Source: Pseudorhodoferax sp. Leaf274
GTDB lineage: Bacteria; Pseudomonadota; Gammaproteobacteria; Burkholderiales; Burkholderiaceae_C
DNA length: 64,000 bases
Direction of reading: 5' to 3'
Assembly: GCF_001422445.1 (NCBI RefSeq)
Contig: NZ_LMNA01000012.1
Span: 124,001 to 188,000, forward strand
Shown here: piece by piece, positions 25,777 to 34,343 of the stretch
Position numbering within the stretch: position 1 is the stretch's first letter
How the letters are laid out: each line of letters begins with the position of its first letter
The notes under the pieces: generated by a model
The model's input: the letters and a program-made list of their open reading frames with translations, nothing else
What the model was told of the DNA's origin: nothing
The model's database searches: none
Position numbers and translations under genes: made by a program

Positions 25777-28299
25777 TCAGCGTCCCCAGGCCGGCACATG
25801 CATGGCCAGCAGCAGCACCGCGCCCGTGGCGGCCGTGTAGTCCCACCACAGGCGCGCGGTCTGCAGCTCCACGCAGCGTCGGGCCGACAGGAAACCGGCG
25901 CGCCCGCGCGCCAGGGCATAGGCCGCGAACACCGCGCCGAGCGCGCTGTGCAGCACGGCGTAGGCCAGGCTGAAGGCCAGCATGGCGCCGTATGCGTGCT
26001 CGCGTGGCGAGGGCATGCCCGGCAGCACGCCGGCCGGCAGCAGCAGCGTGGCGGCCAGCGCCGCGGCCAGTGCGGCCAGCAGCGCCAGCTGCCGGCCGCG
26101 GGCGTCGCCGCGCGCGTTGGCCCGCACCGCGTGGCGCATCGCAGCGCAGGCCAGCGCCAGGGCCAGCGCGGCGGCCAGCGGCAGCGCCAGCTGCGGCGCC
26201 AGCCAGTGCGGCGGCGGCCAGCCCGGCGCCACCGTGGCCAGGTAGGCGTGGCCGAACAACAGCGAGACGAAGAAGCTGCCGTTGGCCACCAGCGTCCACA
26301 GCAGGCCTGCGCGGCCGGGTGCGCGCTCCACCACGTCGTGCACGGGCAGGCGCAGGCCCGCGCCCGCATCCACCGGCACGGGGTCGTGCCGCAGCCCGAT
26401 GGACCAGGCCCAGCGCCAGAACAGCGCCAGCGCCAGCACCGCGGCCGGTGGGGCCAGCCAGTAGGTCTTGGTCAGCAGGCCCATGAACACGCTGCCCACC
26501 GCCAGCGCCGCCATGAGCGGCAACCAGCTCGGGCGTGGCAGGCGCACCACGTGCGTGGGCTCGCCACTGACCGGGTCGCAGCCCAGGCTCTGTTGCTCGT
26601 CGGCGCTGGCATGTGCCAGCAGGCCTTCGCCTGCGGCGGCGCGCGCGCCCAGGTCGGGCGTGGTCCACAGCGGCTCCTGCCCGGGGGCGCGCGGCTGGCT
26701 GGCGAAGTTGTAGAAGGCCGGCGGCGTGGGCATGGCCCATTCCAGCGTGGACGCGCGCCAGGGGTTCTGCGGCGCGATGCGGCCCAGGTAGGCGCTGACG
26801 ATGAGGTCGATCAGCAGCAGGAAGAAGCCGATGGCCATCACGAAGCTGCCCAGCGAGGACACGAGGTTGGGCAGGTCCCAGCCCATGCCCGTCACATAGC
26901 TGCCCACGCGCCGCGGCATGCCCAGGAGCCCGGTCAGGTGCATCACGAAGAAGGTGGTGTTGAAGCCCGTGAAGATGAGCCAGAACGCCCAGGCCCCCAG
27001 GCGCGGCAGCGTCTGGCGGCCGAACAGGTGCGGAAACCAGTAGTACACGCCGGCGAGGAACGGGAACAGGAAGCCGCCGACCAGCACGTAGTGCAGGTGC
27101 GCCACCACGAAGTGCGTGTCGTGCGCCTGCCAGTTGAACGGCACCAGCGCCAGCATCACGCCCGTGAGCCCGCCGCAGACGAAGACCACGAGAAAGCCCA
27201 GCAGCCACAGCATGGGCAGCGCGAGCTTGGGCCGGCCATGCCAGAGCGTGGCGATCCAGGCGAACATCTGCACGGCGGTGGGGATCGCCACCAGCATGCT
27301 GGCCGCCGAGAAGAACACCAGCGCCAGGTGTGGGATGCCCACCGTGAACATGTGGTGCACCCACAGCCCGAAGCTGATGAAGCCCATCGCCACCACGCTG
27401 GCCAGCACCCAGGACCGGCCGACCAGCGGCCGCTGCGCGAACGTGGGGATCAGCGTGGAGACGATGCCCGCCGCGGGCAGGAAGATGATGTAGACCTCGG
27501 GGTGGCCGAACAGCCAGAACAGGTGCTGCCAGAGCAGCGGGTCGCCGCCGCGCGCGGCGTCGAAGAAGGGCCAGCCGGCGGCGCGTTCGAGCTCCAGGAT
27601 CAGGCTGCCCAGGATCAGCGGCGGAAAGCCCACCAGCATCATGCCGGCCGTGACCAGCATGTACCAGGCGAACAGCGGCATGTCCACGAGCCGCATGCCC
27701 GGCGCGCGCATGGTCAGGATGGTGACGATGATCTCCACCGCCGCCGCCACGGCCGAGATCTCCACGAAGGTGATGCCCAGCAGCCAGACGTCGGCGTTCA
27801 CGCCCGGCGTGTGCGTGGCGTTGGACAGCGGCGTGTAGAGGAACCAGCCGCCGTCGGGCGCCAGCCCCGCCGCCAGCGCGCCAAGCAGGATCAGCCCGCC
27901 CAGCAGATAGCACCAGTAGCCGAACGCACCGAGGCGCGGGTAGGCCAGGTCGCGCGCGCCCAGCATCTTGGGCAGCAGGTAGATCGCGAAACCCTCGATC
28001 AGCGGGATCGCGAACAGGAACATCATGATGGTCCCGTGCATCGTGAAGACCTGGGCGTACAGCGCGTCGTCCAGGAAGGCCGACTGCGGCGTCGCCAGCT
28101 GCGCGCGGATCAGCATCGCCAGCATGCCGCCGACGAAGAAGAACACCAGGGCCGTGGCGATGAAGCGCCGGCCCACGACGTTGTGGTTGACGGCCGAGAG
28201 CGATCGCCAGCCCGAGGGGTTGTGCCAGATGCGCTGCAGCCGCTGGTGCAGGGCCACGGGATGGGAATGCGGTTGCGCTTGCATGTCGTGGTGCGTCAT
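25777..28299 (-). CDS. Cytochrome c oxidase subunit I-III fusion
   Basis: This 840-residue membrane protein joins the haem-copper catalytic subunit I (about 1-570) to subunit III (about 640-840). Subunit I shows the CuB/haem ligand regions FGHPEVYIIFLPAAG, WVHHMFTVG and HDTHFVVAHLHYVL and a proximal MHGTIMMFLFAIP. The subunit III part has the expected helices with HAYLATV and a C-terminal DYTAATGAVLLL. The enzyme reduces oxygen to water and pumps protons. The ATG at 28299 overlaps the subunit II stop by four bases. Fused I-III oxidases are known in caa3-like clusters. This appears to be an accessory terminal oxidase rather than the housekeeping aa3 enzyme, by inference. Confidence 0.92.
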   Translation of the reverse strand: MTHHDMQAQPHSHPVALHQRLQRIWHNPSGWRSLSAVNHNVVGRRFIATALVFFFVGGMLAMLIRAQLATPQSAFLDDALYAQVFTMHGTIMMFLFAIPLIEGFAIYLLPKMLGARDLAYPRLGAFGYWCYLLGGLILLGALAAGLAPDGGWFLYTPLSNATHTPGVNADVWLLGITFVEISAVAAAVEIIVTILTMRAPGMRLVDMPLFAWYMLVTAGMMLVGFPPLILGSLILELERAAGWPFFDAARGGDPLLWQHLFWLFGHPEVYIIFLPAAGIVSTLIPTFAQRPLVGRSWVLASVVAMGFISFGLWVHHMFTVGIPHLALVFFSAASMLVAIPTAVQMFAWIATLWHGRPKLALPMLWLLGFLVVFVCGGLTGVMLALVPFNWQAHDTHFVVAHLHYVLVGGFLFPFLAGVYYWFPHLFGRQTLPRLGAWAFWLIFTGFNTTFFVMHLTGLLGMPRRVGSYVTGMGWDLPNLVSSLGSFVMAIGFFLLLIDLIVSAYLGRIAPQNPWRASTLEWAMPTPPAFYNFASQPRAPGQEPLWTTPDLGARAAAGEGLLAHASADEQQSLGCDPVSGEPTHVVRLPRPSWLPLMAALAVGSVFMGLLTKTYWLAPPAAVLALALFWRWAWSIGLRHDPVPVDAGAGLRLPVHDVVERAPGRAGLLWTLVANGSFFVSLLFGHAYLATVAPGWPPPHWLAPQLALPLAAALALALACAAMRHAVRANARGDARGRQLALLAALAAALAATLLLPAGVLPGMPSPREHAYGAMLAFSLAYAVLHSALGAVFAAYALARGRAGFLSARRCVELQTARLWWDYTAATGAVLLLAMHVPAWGR

Positions 28300-29039
28300 G
28301 GCGTGCCCCCCGCCAGGCGTGCGGCCAGCGCATCGGGCGCGTGCGCGTGCACCTCCATCGGCATGCGCGCATGGCCGGTGCCGCAGTACTCGGCGCACAC
28401 GCCCCGGTACACGCCAGGCGCGTCGGCCTGCAGCCGGATCACGTTGGTGCGGCCCGGGATCGCGTCGATCTTGCCGCCGAGCCGGGGAACCCAGAAACCG
28501 TGGATCACGTCGGCCGTGCGCACGTGTACATCCACCGGCTGGCCGGCCGGGATGTCGATGCGGTTGGTGGCGGACGGCGCCGTGGGGTGCTGCGGATAGC
28601 GCGCATCCCACTGCCATTGCCGTGCCGTCACTTCCACAGTGAACACGGGCGCGGCCCCCGGCAGCGGCAGCAGCGCATGGCCGGCGCGCATGCCCCACAG
28701 CAGCAGCGCCGCGATCACCGCGCCGGGCAGCAGCAGGCCGCCGCCCACCAGCAGCGCGTTGGCCGACACGCGCGGCGTGCCGGCGCGCCGGCGCAGCGCG
28801 GCGTACAGGGCCAGCCCGGTCATCGCCACCGTCAGCGCCATGCCGCCCCAGAACATGGCCCACCACACGCGCGCGATCGGCGCCGCCCCCGGGCCGGCCG
28901 GGTCGAGCGCCGACAGCGGGCCGGCCGTGCTGCAGCCGGCCAGCAGCGCGATCGCGGACAGGCCGCACGCCCAGGCGGCGCCTCTTCCGGCAGTGCGGGT
29001 ATGGGGTGTGCCGCTAGAGTGGGCCGCACCATGAAGCAA
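28296..29039 (-). CDS. coxB: Cytochrome c oxidase subunit II, lipoprotein, no haem c domain
   Basis: The protein carries the binuclear CuA site CAEYCGTGHARMPME with an upstream His in DVIHGFWVP, preceded by two transmembrane helices (about 60-80 and 100-120). The N-terminus has a lipobox (LSAIALLAGC), so the mature protein is probably lipid-anchored. No CxxCH motif follows the CuA domain, unlike true caa3 enzymes. No ATG exists in the correct place; TTG at 29039 or GTG at 29063 are the nearest starts, and both overlap the 5' end of the divergent DUF2231 gene. The start is therefore uncertain; length is about 247 residues from TTG. Confidence 0.85.
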   Translation of the reverse strand: MLHGAAHSSGTPHTRTAGRGAAWACGLSAIALLAGCSTAGPLSALDPAGPGAAPIARVWWAMFWGGMALTVAMTGLALYAALRRRAGTPRVSANALLVGGGLLLPGAVIAALLLWGMRAGHALLPLPGAAPVFTVEVTARQWQWDARYPQHPTAPSATNRIDIPAGQPVDVHVRTADVIHGFWVPRLGGKIDAIPGRTNVIRLQADAPGVYRGVCAEYCGTGHARMPMEVHAHAPDALAARLAGGTP

Positions 29040-29513
29040 TTTGCCGATCCCGTTCCCCACGGCACGACGACGCGCGTGGCCTTCTTCGGCCATCCCGCGC
29101 ACGCCATGCTGGTGCCCTTTCCGATTGCCTTCCTGGTCGCGGTGTTCGCCAGCGATCTGGCCTGGTGGCATTGGAGCGATCCTTTCTGGGCGCGCATGTC
29201 CTTGTGGCTGGCCGGCGGCGGCGCGCTGTGCGGCATCCTGGCCGGCATCGCCGGCACCGCGGAGCTGCTGGCCGTGCGCGACATCCGCCGGCGCGCAGCC
29301 GCGTGGAGCCACTTCGTCGTGGCGGTGATGCTGCTGTCCGTGGGCATGGCCAACTGGGGCCTGCGCCTGGGCGACGCCGAAGCCGCCATCGTGCCGCTGG
29401 GCCTGTACCTGTCGGGCCTGGGCGTGGTGCTGGTGGGCGTGGCGGGCTGGCTCGGCGGAACGCTGGTGTTCGAGCACCAGGTCGGCGTGCTCAGCGAGGA
29501 CGAGGAAGACTGA
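29031..29513 (+). CDS. DUF2231-type membrane protein
   Basis: This 160-residue protein has four transmembrane helices and the family start pattern FFGHPAHAMLVPFPIAFL, where the His-Pro motif is conserved. Such proteins are often found beside oxidase or cytochrome genes; their role is unknown but His residues suggest metal or haem contact. The ATG at 29031 gives the typical N-terminus. It is divergent from the oxidase cluster, and its start overlaps the likely start of subunit II, which leaves promoters inside coding sequence. Confidence 0.82.
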   Translation: MKQFADPVPHGTTTRVAFFGHPAHAMLVPFPIAFLVAVFASDLAWWHWSDPFWARMSLWLAGGGALCGILAGIAGTAELLAVRDIRRRAAAWSHFVVAVMLLSVGMANWGLRLGDAEAAIVPLGLYLSGLGVVLVGVAGWLGGTLVFEHQVGVLSEDEED

Positions 29514-29684
29514 GAAGCTGTGAACGACCCCGACACGCCCGCTCGTCCCGCCCCGGCACGCACCCTCGGCGTTGCACATGCTCGCCATAGCCCGAGCTAA
29601 GGCTGCGCTTTGCGCCTTGATGGGACGCACCGGGACGGTCCGCTCGCACGCGCCAGGTTCATCCACAGCTTCTGAGGCGCGCAT

Positions 29685-30128
29685 TCAGAACCCCAGCCGG
29701 GGTTGCGCCAGCACCAGCCACAGCACCCCCAGGATCAGCACCAGCGGCACGGCGGCCAGGCCCACGAAAAACCCGGCCGACCAGCGCCGGGGCTGCTCGC
29801 GCAGCACCAGCAGCATCTTTCCGCAGGTGGCGTGGAAGAACACCATGCCGGTGACCAGCGTGAGCTTGGCCGCCAGCCACGGCGCGTAGGCACCCATCAC
29901 GTGGATGAGCGCCGTGCCCGACACCACCGCCAGCACCGCGGCCGGCGAAGCCAGCGCGATGTAGACGAAGCGCGTCCCGGCCTTGAGCCGGTGCCGCGAC
30001 ACGCGCCCGCGCGTGACGGGGTACAGCGCGAGCAGGGGAGGCAGCGCGATCAGGCAGGCGCACCAGGCCGCCAGCGTGCTCAGGTGCACGAACTTGATCC
30101 AGGGTGCCCATATGGCCAGCAGGTCCAT
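29685..30128 (-). CDS. CopD-family membrane protein
   Basis: This 147-residue protein has four hydrophobic helices and begins LLAIWAPWIKFVHLSTLAAW, with the His-containing first helix of the CopD/HemJ-like superfamily; a second set of His/Cys lies in VFFHATCGKMLLVL. Members are linked to copper handling or haem metabolism. Its closeness to the oxidase genes supports an oxidase- or copper-related role, though it is separate from that operon. Start ATG 30128 is the only sensible choice. Confidence 0.78.
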   Translation of the reverse strand: MDLLAIWAPWIKFVHLSTLAAWCACLIALPPLLALYPVTRGRVSRHRLKAGTRFVYIALASPAAVLAVVSGTALIHVMGAYAPWLAAKLTLVTGMVFFHATCGKMLLVLREQPRRWSAGFFVGLAAVPLVLILGVLWLVLAQPRLGF

Positions 30129-30496
30129 GCAGGTCTCAAGCCGCCGGCACGGCCCGGGCGATCATGCGGTCGCCGGGCCGCGGGTCCATGCGTGCGTGCC
30201 CGCGGTCCGCGGCCATGGCGTACTGGCAGCCGTCGAGGGTGGGGTCGGTCTGGCGGTCAATCACTCGGCGGCGTCCTGGGGTGGGGCGCGGGTGCTGGGC
30301 ACCCTGGCTTGGCATGGCGGAACCAAGGCACTGACTTCGAGTTGTATTGACCTATGGCATCGGGGCGGTTGGTGCCGGCCAGTGTGTGGGCCGCGCCGCG
30401 GCCCGTCGAGCGGCCGGTGCGCCGCACAGGGGTGGGAGCAGGACTACAGCGCCATGGCGCCCACTGTCTCTTGCCGTCCGCGCATGGACGCGTTGG
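30129..30496. other. 368-base intergenic region without a recognised gene
   Basis: The stretch between the CopD-like start and the folA stop holds only Arg-rich chance ORFs in all frames. It is GC-rich, with a less GC-rich patch near 30335-30355 (GAGTTGTATTGACCTATGG) that could hold promoter elements for rightward or leftward reading. I see no RNA gene or repeat. Confidence 0.5.
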
Positions 30497-30997
30497 TCAG
30501 GGTGTGCGTGCGGTGTTGTGGTACTGCACGAAGCTGAACGCCAGCCCGTTGGCCGAGACGTGGCGTTCGCGCGCCACCTCCTTCCAGGCCTCGCCGAAGG
30601 TGGGCGCGTGCGCATCGCCCTCGAACGCGGCCTCGATCTCGGTGACCATGGCCGTGCTGGCCAGGGCCATGGCCTGCGCATAGACCTCGGCCCCGCCCGT
30701 CACCCAGACCCTGGCATCGGCCGGGCACAGGCCCAGGGCTTCCTCGAGCGAGGCGGCGCGCAGCGCGCCGTCGGCCTGCCAGCCGGCGTGGCGCGTCAGC
30801 ACGATGTTGATACGGCCCGGCAGCGGGCGGAATTTTGGCGGCAGCGAATCCCAGGTCTTGCGGCCCATCACCACCGGGCAGCCCATGGTCGTGGCCTTGA
30901 AGTGCGCCATGTCCTCGGGCAGCCGCCAGGGCAGGGTGTTGTTGTGGCCGATGACGCCATTGGCCGCCTGGGCCCAGATCAGGTGCAGCGTGGCCAT
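30497..30997 (-). CDS. folA: Dihydrofolate reductase
   Basis: This 166-residue enzyme reduces dihydrofolate to tetrahydrofolate with NADPH. It shows the canonical N-terminus LIWAQAANGVIGHNNTLPWR, with the catalytic Asp of most bacterial enzymes in RLPEDMAHFK, the NADPH motif GRKTWDSLP and a Gly-rich WVTGGAEVY. It lies 10 bases downstream of thyA on the same strand, the classical pairing that regenerates folate consumed by thymidylate synthase. ATG at 30997 is chosen from the family N-terminus (MATLHLIWAQ). Confidence 0.95.
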   Translation of the reverse strand: MATLHLIWAQAANGVIGHNNTLPWRLPEDMAHFKATTMGCPVVMGRKTWDSLPPKFRPLPGRINIVLTRHAGWQADGALRAASLEEALGLCPADARVWVTGGAEVYAQAMALASTAMVTEIEAAFEGDAHAPTFGEAWKEVARERHVSANGLAFSFVQYHNTARTP

Positions 30998-31007
30998 GGC
31001 GTGCCTC

Positions 31008-31820
31008 TCAGACCGCCACCGGCGCCTTGATGGCGGGATGCGGGTCGTAGCCCTCGATGGCGAAGTCTTCGTACCGGTAGTCGAAGATCGAATCGGGCCT
31101 GCGCAGGATCCGGAGCGTGGGATAGGGCCGCGGATCGCGCGAGAGCTGCAGCGCGACCTGCTCCACATGGTTGCTGTAGATGTGGCAGTCGCCACCGGTC
31201 CAGATGAAGTCGCCGACCTCCAGGTCGCACTGCTGCGCGAGCATGTGCGTGAGCAGCGCGTAGCTGGCGATGTTGAAGGGCACGCCCAGGAAGATGTCTG
31301 CGCTGCGCTGGTAGAGCTGGCAGCTGAGCTTGCCCTCGGCCACGTAGAACTGGAAGAACGCATGGCAGGGCATCAGCGCCATCTTCGACAGATCGGCCAC
31401 GTTCCACGCGCTCACGATGATGCGGCGCGAATCGGGGTTGCCCTTGAGCTGCTTCACCACCTCGGCGATCTGGTCGATGTGCCCGCCATCGGGCGTGGGC
31501 CACGAGCGCCACTGCACGCCGTAGACCGGGCCCAGGTCGCCGTCTTCCCGGGCCCATTCGTCCCAGATCGATACGCCGCGCTCCTTGAGCCAGTTGTTGT
31601 TGGACGACCCGGTCAGGAACCACAGCAGTTCCACGATGATGGACTTCAGGTGCACCTTCTTGGTCGTCACCAGCGGGAAGCCCTCGGACAGGTCGAAGCG
31701 CATCTGGTGGCCGAACACGCTCTTCGTGCCCGTGCCGGTGCGGTCGCCCTTGGCCACGCCGTGCTGCTGCACGTGGCGCATGAAGTCTTCGTATTGGGAG
31801 CGGATGGGGCGGGAAGGCAT
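31008..31820 (-). CDS. thyA: Thymidylate synthase
   Basis: This 270-residue enzyme methylates dUMP with methylene-tetrahydrofolate. It has the catalytic Cys in [12 protein letters not shown], the phosphate-binding RRIIVSAWN, and the nucleotide motif [16 protein letters not shown]. The frame extends to 31919, but the ATG at 31820 gives a normal N-terminus ([14 protein letters not shown]). It is directly followed by folA and preceded by the ccdAB toxin-antitoxin pair 13 bases upstream, which is not the usual neighbour. Confidence 0.95.
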   Translation of the reverse strand: MPSRPIRSQYEDFMRHVQQHGVAKGDRTGTGTKSVFGHQMRFDLSEGFPLVTTKKVHLKSIIVELLWFLTGSSNNNWLKERGVSIWDEWAREDGDLGPVYGVQWRSWPTPDGGHIDQIAEVVKQLKGNPDSRRIIVSAWNVADLSKMALMPCHAFFQFYVAEGKLSCQLYQRSADIFLGVPFNIASYALLTHMLAQQCDLEVGDFIWTGGDCHIYSNHVEQVALQLSRDPRPYPTLRILRRPDSIFDYRYEDFAIEGYDPHPAIKAPVAV

Positions 31821-31833
31821 ATGGTGACGGGTG

Positions 31834-32148
31834 TCAGTAGGCGCCGAACAACGTGTCCAGTGCATCCTGGATATGAGACTGCTGGTCGGCCAGATTGGCG
31901 ACCGGGCGGCGCAAGTCACCGATGGGGATCGCGCCGATCGAGGCAGTGTCCATGACGACAGTCTTGTCGATCACGATCAGCTCCGGATTCAATCTGCGCA
32001 CTGGGCCCATGAAGCGCTCGCCGAGATGCAAGGGCACAACGACACGTGTTTCCAGCGCTTCCAGATGGTCGCTCTGGATGTCCAGGAAGAAGGGAATGGT
32101 GCGTCGTTCCGCTGGATCCGGGTTGGCATAGACATCGAAGCGGGCCAT
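31834..32148 (-). CDS. ccdB: CcdB-family toxin
   Basis: This 104-residue protein matches CcdB along its full length: [20 protein letters not shown] at the start, [12 protein letters not shown], and a C-terminal [13 protein letters not shown]. CcdB poisons DNA gyrase through its C-terminal residues; here the family's terminal Trp-Gly-Ile is replaced by Gly-Ala-Tyr, so activity cannot be assumed. It starts 3 bases after the antitoxin stop. On a chromosome such pairs act as addiction or stabilisation modules. Confidence 0.9.
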   Translation of the reverse strand: MARFDVYANPDPAERRTIPFFLDIQSDHLEALETRVVVPLHLGERFMGPVRRLNPELIVIDKTVVMDTASIGAIPIGDLRRPVANLADQQSHIQDALDTLFGAY

Positions 32149-32151
32149 TCG

Positions 32152-32421
32152 TCAAGACTTCTTGCCGTCGCCAAGGCTGCGCGCAAAGGTGCGGTACCTG
32201 GCCAGCGGCAATCCTTCCCTCGCAATGCGGGCGTTGTAGGCCGCAATGGCTTCCTTGTTGTCTTCGTTCCACTTGTCCCAGTAGCGGCGCTTGACTTCTT
32301 CGAGGAGCAACGCGTCGACAGTCTGCGACAGATTCATGCCGAGCTCGCGAGCAACCTCGAGCACCTTGCTGTTGAGCGAGAGGTTGGTGGCCTTCTTGGG
32401 GGCGTTATCGAAACGAAGCAT
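32152..32421 (-). CDS. ccdA: CcdA-family antitoxin
   Basis: This 89-residue antitoxin has an N-terminal ribbon-helix-helix region (KKATNLSLNSKVLEVARELG) and a C-terminal toxin-binding helix containing WDKWNEDNKEAIAAYNARI, the conserved CcdA tail. The frame opens at 32454, but the ATG at 32421 (MLRFDNAPKK) is chosen because the promoter/operator lies between the two candidates. It is first in the pair, as expected for autoregulated modules. Confidence 0.92.
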   Translation of the reverse strand: MLRFDNAPKKATNLSLNSKVLEVARELGMNLSQTVDALLLEEVKRRYWDKWNEDNKEAIAAYNARIAREGLPLARYRTFARSLGDGKKS

Positions 32422-32442
32422 GGATGGACCCTGCGCATCTGA

Positions 32443-32467
32443 GCATGCGCACATCTTACGCGCATGC
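32443..32467 (-). promoter_or_regulatory. ccdAB operator overlapping a -10 box
   Basis: GCATGCGC (32443-32450) and GCGCATGC (32460-32467) are perfect 8-base inverted arms separated by nine bases. The spacer read on the minus strand contains TAAGAT, a good -10 hexamer, 31 bases before the ccdA start. CcdA-CcdB complexes repress their own promoter by binding palindromes in this place, so this is probably the autoregulatory operator. Confidence 0.65.
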
Positions 32468-32476
32468 CGCGTGGCT

Positions 32477-33913
32477 TCACGCCTCCAGCACGCGCCCCGG
32501 GTTCATGCGGTTCTCGGGGTCCAGCGCGCCCTTGATCGCGCGCATCAGCTTGAGTGCCACCGGCGACTTGTAGTGCGGCAGCTTGTGCTGCTTCAAGCTG
32601 CCCACGCCATGCTCGGCCGAGATCGAGCCGTCGAAGGCCTTCACCGAGTCGAACACGATGGTGTTGACGTTCTCTTCCTGCTCCGCCAGGAAGGCCCTGG
32701 CATCGCCGCCGGCCGGGGCCTGCACGTTGTAGTGCAGGTTGCCGTCGCCCAGGTGGCCGAAGTCGACCATGCGCACGCCGGGGATCTGCTCGGCCAGCAG
32801 CGCGTCGGTCACGCGCACGAACTCAGGAATGCGCGAGACCGGGATGGAGATGTCGTGCTTGATGTTCAGGCCTTCCTCGACCTGGGCCAGCGGGATGCTC
32901 TCGCGGATGTGCCAGAGCTGGTGCGCCTGCGTGAGGTTTTCGGCCACCACGGCGTCGGTCACGCAGCCGGCCTCGAAGGCCTGCTCCAGCAGCTGCTCGA
33001 AGCGCGCGCGGGCGTGTTCTTCCGATTCGTCGTCGGAGTTCTCCAGCAGCACGCACCAGGGCGTCTCGTCCGCCGCCTCGGCCGCGCCCGTCACGAAGGG
33101 CACGCGCTGCTGCGGGAAGTGCTTGGCCACCAGGCTCACGGCGAAGCGGCCCATCACCTCGAAGCCCGTGAGGCCGGCGCCCAGCGTGCGGTGCGCCATG
33201 CCCAGCAGCTCCACGGCCTGGTCCATCGAGGGCACGGCGGCCCAGGCGGTCAGCCGCGCGGCCGGCATGGGGTAGAGCTTCATGGTCGCCGCGGTGATGA
33301 TGCCCAGCGTGCCTTCGCTGCCGACGAACAGGTCGCGCAGGTCGTAGCCGGTGTTGTCCTTGCGCAGGCCGGTGAGGCCGTTCCAGACCTCGCCCTCGGC
33401 CGTGACCACTTCCAGGCCCAGGCACAGGTCGCGCGTGTTGCCGTAGCGCACCACCTGCGTGCCGCCGGCGTTGGTGGCCAGGTTGCCGCCGATGGTGCAG
33501 CTGCCCTCGGCCGCCAGGCTCAGCGGGAACAGGAAGCCGTCCTTCTCGGCCAGCTCCTGCAGCGTCTGCAGGATGCAGCCGGCCTCCACCGTCATGGTGA
33601 GGTTGGCCGGGTCGATGGCGCGCACGGCGTTCATGCGCGTGAGCGACAGCACCACCTGGCGCCCGCTTTCGTCGGGCGTGGAGCCACAGACCAGGCCGGT
33701 GTTGCCGCCCTGCGGCACCAGGCTCGTGCCGGCGGCGGCGCAGGCCTTGACCACGCCGGCCACCTGCTCGGTGGTGGCGGGGCGCACCACGGCCAGGGCC
33801 TTGCCCCGGGCGCGCTTGCGCCAGTCCTGTTCCCACGCGGACAGGTCGCCTTCGGTCAGCACGTGCGGGGCGCCGACGATGGCGCGCAGGGAATCGAGCA
33901 GGGCAGCGGTCAT
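32477..33913 (-). CDS. FAD-linked oxidase (D-lactate/glycolate dehydrogenase GlcD-like)
   Basis: This 478-residue flavoprotein belongs to the VAO/FAD-binding type 4 family. The FAD-binding domain shows VVRPATTEQVAGVVKAC, PQGGNTGLVCGS and AAEGSCTIGGNLATNAGG; the C-terminal cap ends with DFGHLGDGNLHYNV, ISAEHGVGSLKQ and ALDPENRMNPGRVL, all usual for D-2-hydroxyacid dehydrogenases. The substrate is probably a D-2-hydroxy acid such as lactate, glycolate or 2-hydroxyglutarate. ATG at 33913 is chosen 16 bases after the DUF2069 gene stop. Confidence 0.92.
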   Translation of the reverse strand: MTAALLDSLRAIVGAPHVLTEGDLSAWEQDWRKRARGKALAVVRPATTEQVAGVVKACAAAGTSLVPQGGNTGLVCGSTPDESGRQVVLSLTRMNAVRAIDPANLTMTVEAGCILQTLQELAEKDGFLFPLSLAAEGSCTIGGNLATNAGGTQVVRYGNTRDLCLGLEVVTAEGEVWNGLTGLRKDNTGYDLRDLFVGSEGTLGIITAATMKLYPMPAARLTAWAAVPSMDQAVELLGMAHRTLGAGLTGFEVMGRFAVSLVAKHFPQQRVPFVTGAAEAADETPWCVLLENSDDESEEHARARFEQLLEQAFEAGCVTDAVVAENLTQAHQLWHIRESIPLAQVEEGLNIKHDISIPVSRIPEFVRVTDALLAEQIPGVRMVDFGHLGDGNLHYNVQAPAGGDARAFLAEQEENVNTIVFDSVKAFDGSISAEHGVGSLKQHKLPHYKSPVALKLMRAIKGALDPENRMNPGRVLEA

Positions 33914-33929
33914 GGATGCAGGTCCTCGT

Positions 33930-34322
33930 TCATTCGCCCGTGGCTGCGGCCAGCCGGGCATTGCGAAAGCGCAGCCGCACGTGCATGGCGCACGCCGCGA
34001 AGAGCAGCAGGCACAGCAGCAGCTCGGCCAGCGCGCACCAGCGGCCGGCGGGCAGCGGGTCGCTCCAGGCGCGCACCACGCCCTCGGTGAAGTACAGCCA
34101 GATGAGCAGGCTCAGCCAGCGGTAGGTGTACATGCGGTTCTTGAGCAGGCCCGCCAGCGGGATGCACAGCGGCAGCACCTTGAGCGCCAGCCAGCTGCCG
34201 CCCGGGCGCAGCGGCGCCAGCCAGAGCTCCCAGGCCAGGCCCAGCGCGATCATCGCGAGCAGGCTTGCGACGGCGATCCGGCGGGTCCAGGCGACGGTGG
34301 GGTCCAGGGGGGCGGAGGGCAT
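33930..34322 (-). CDS. DUF2069 small membrane protein
   Basis: This 130-residue protein has four hydrophobic helices and the family pattern LAPLRPGGSWLALKVLPL followed by RMYTYRWLSLLIWLYFTEG. DUF2069 proteins are of unknown function and common in Betaproteobacteria and Gammaproteobacteria. The ATG at 34322 is only 21 bases from the divergent YihY gene start, so the two must share or overlap promoters. The FAD-linked oxidase follows by 16 bases. Confidence 0.85.
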   Translation of the reverse strand: MPSAPLDPTVAWTRRIAVASLLAMIALGLAWELWLAPLRPGGSWLALKVLPLCIPLAGLLKNRMYTYRWLSLLIWLYFTEGVVRAWSDPLPAGRWCALAELLLCLLLFAACAMHVRLRFRNARLAAATGE

Positions 34323-34343
34323 GGGGCTGGCATGATAACGAGC

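Noticed and set aside
28300-28968. Extension of the fused oxidase frame to 1063 residues
   Set aside because: The added part is an out-of-frame shadow of subunit II (Arg/Gly-rich); the subunit I start at 28299 overlaps the subunit II stop.
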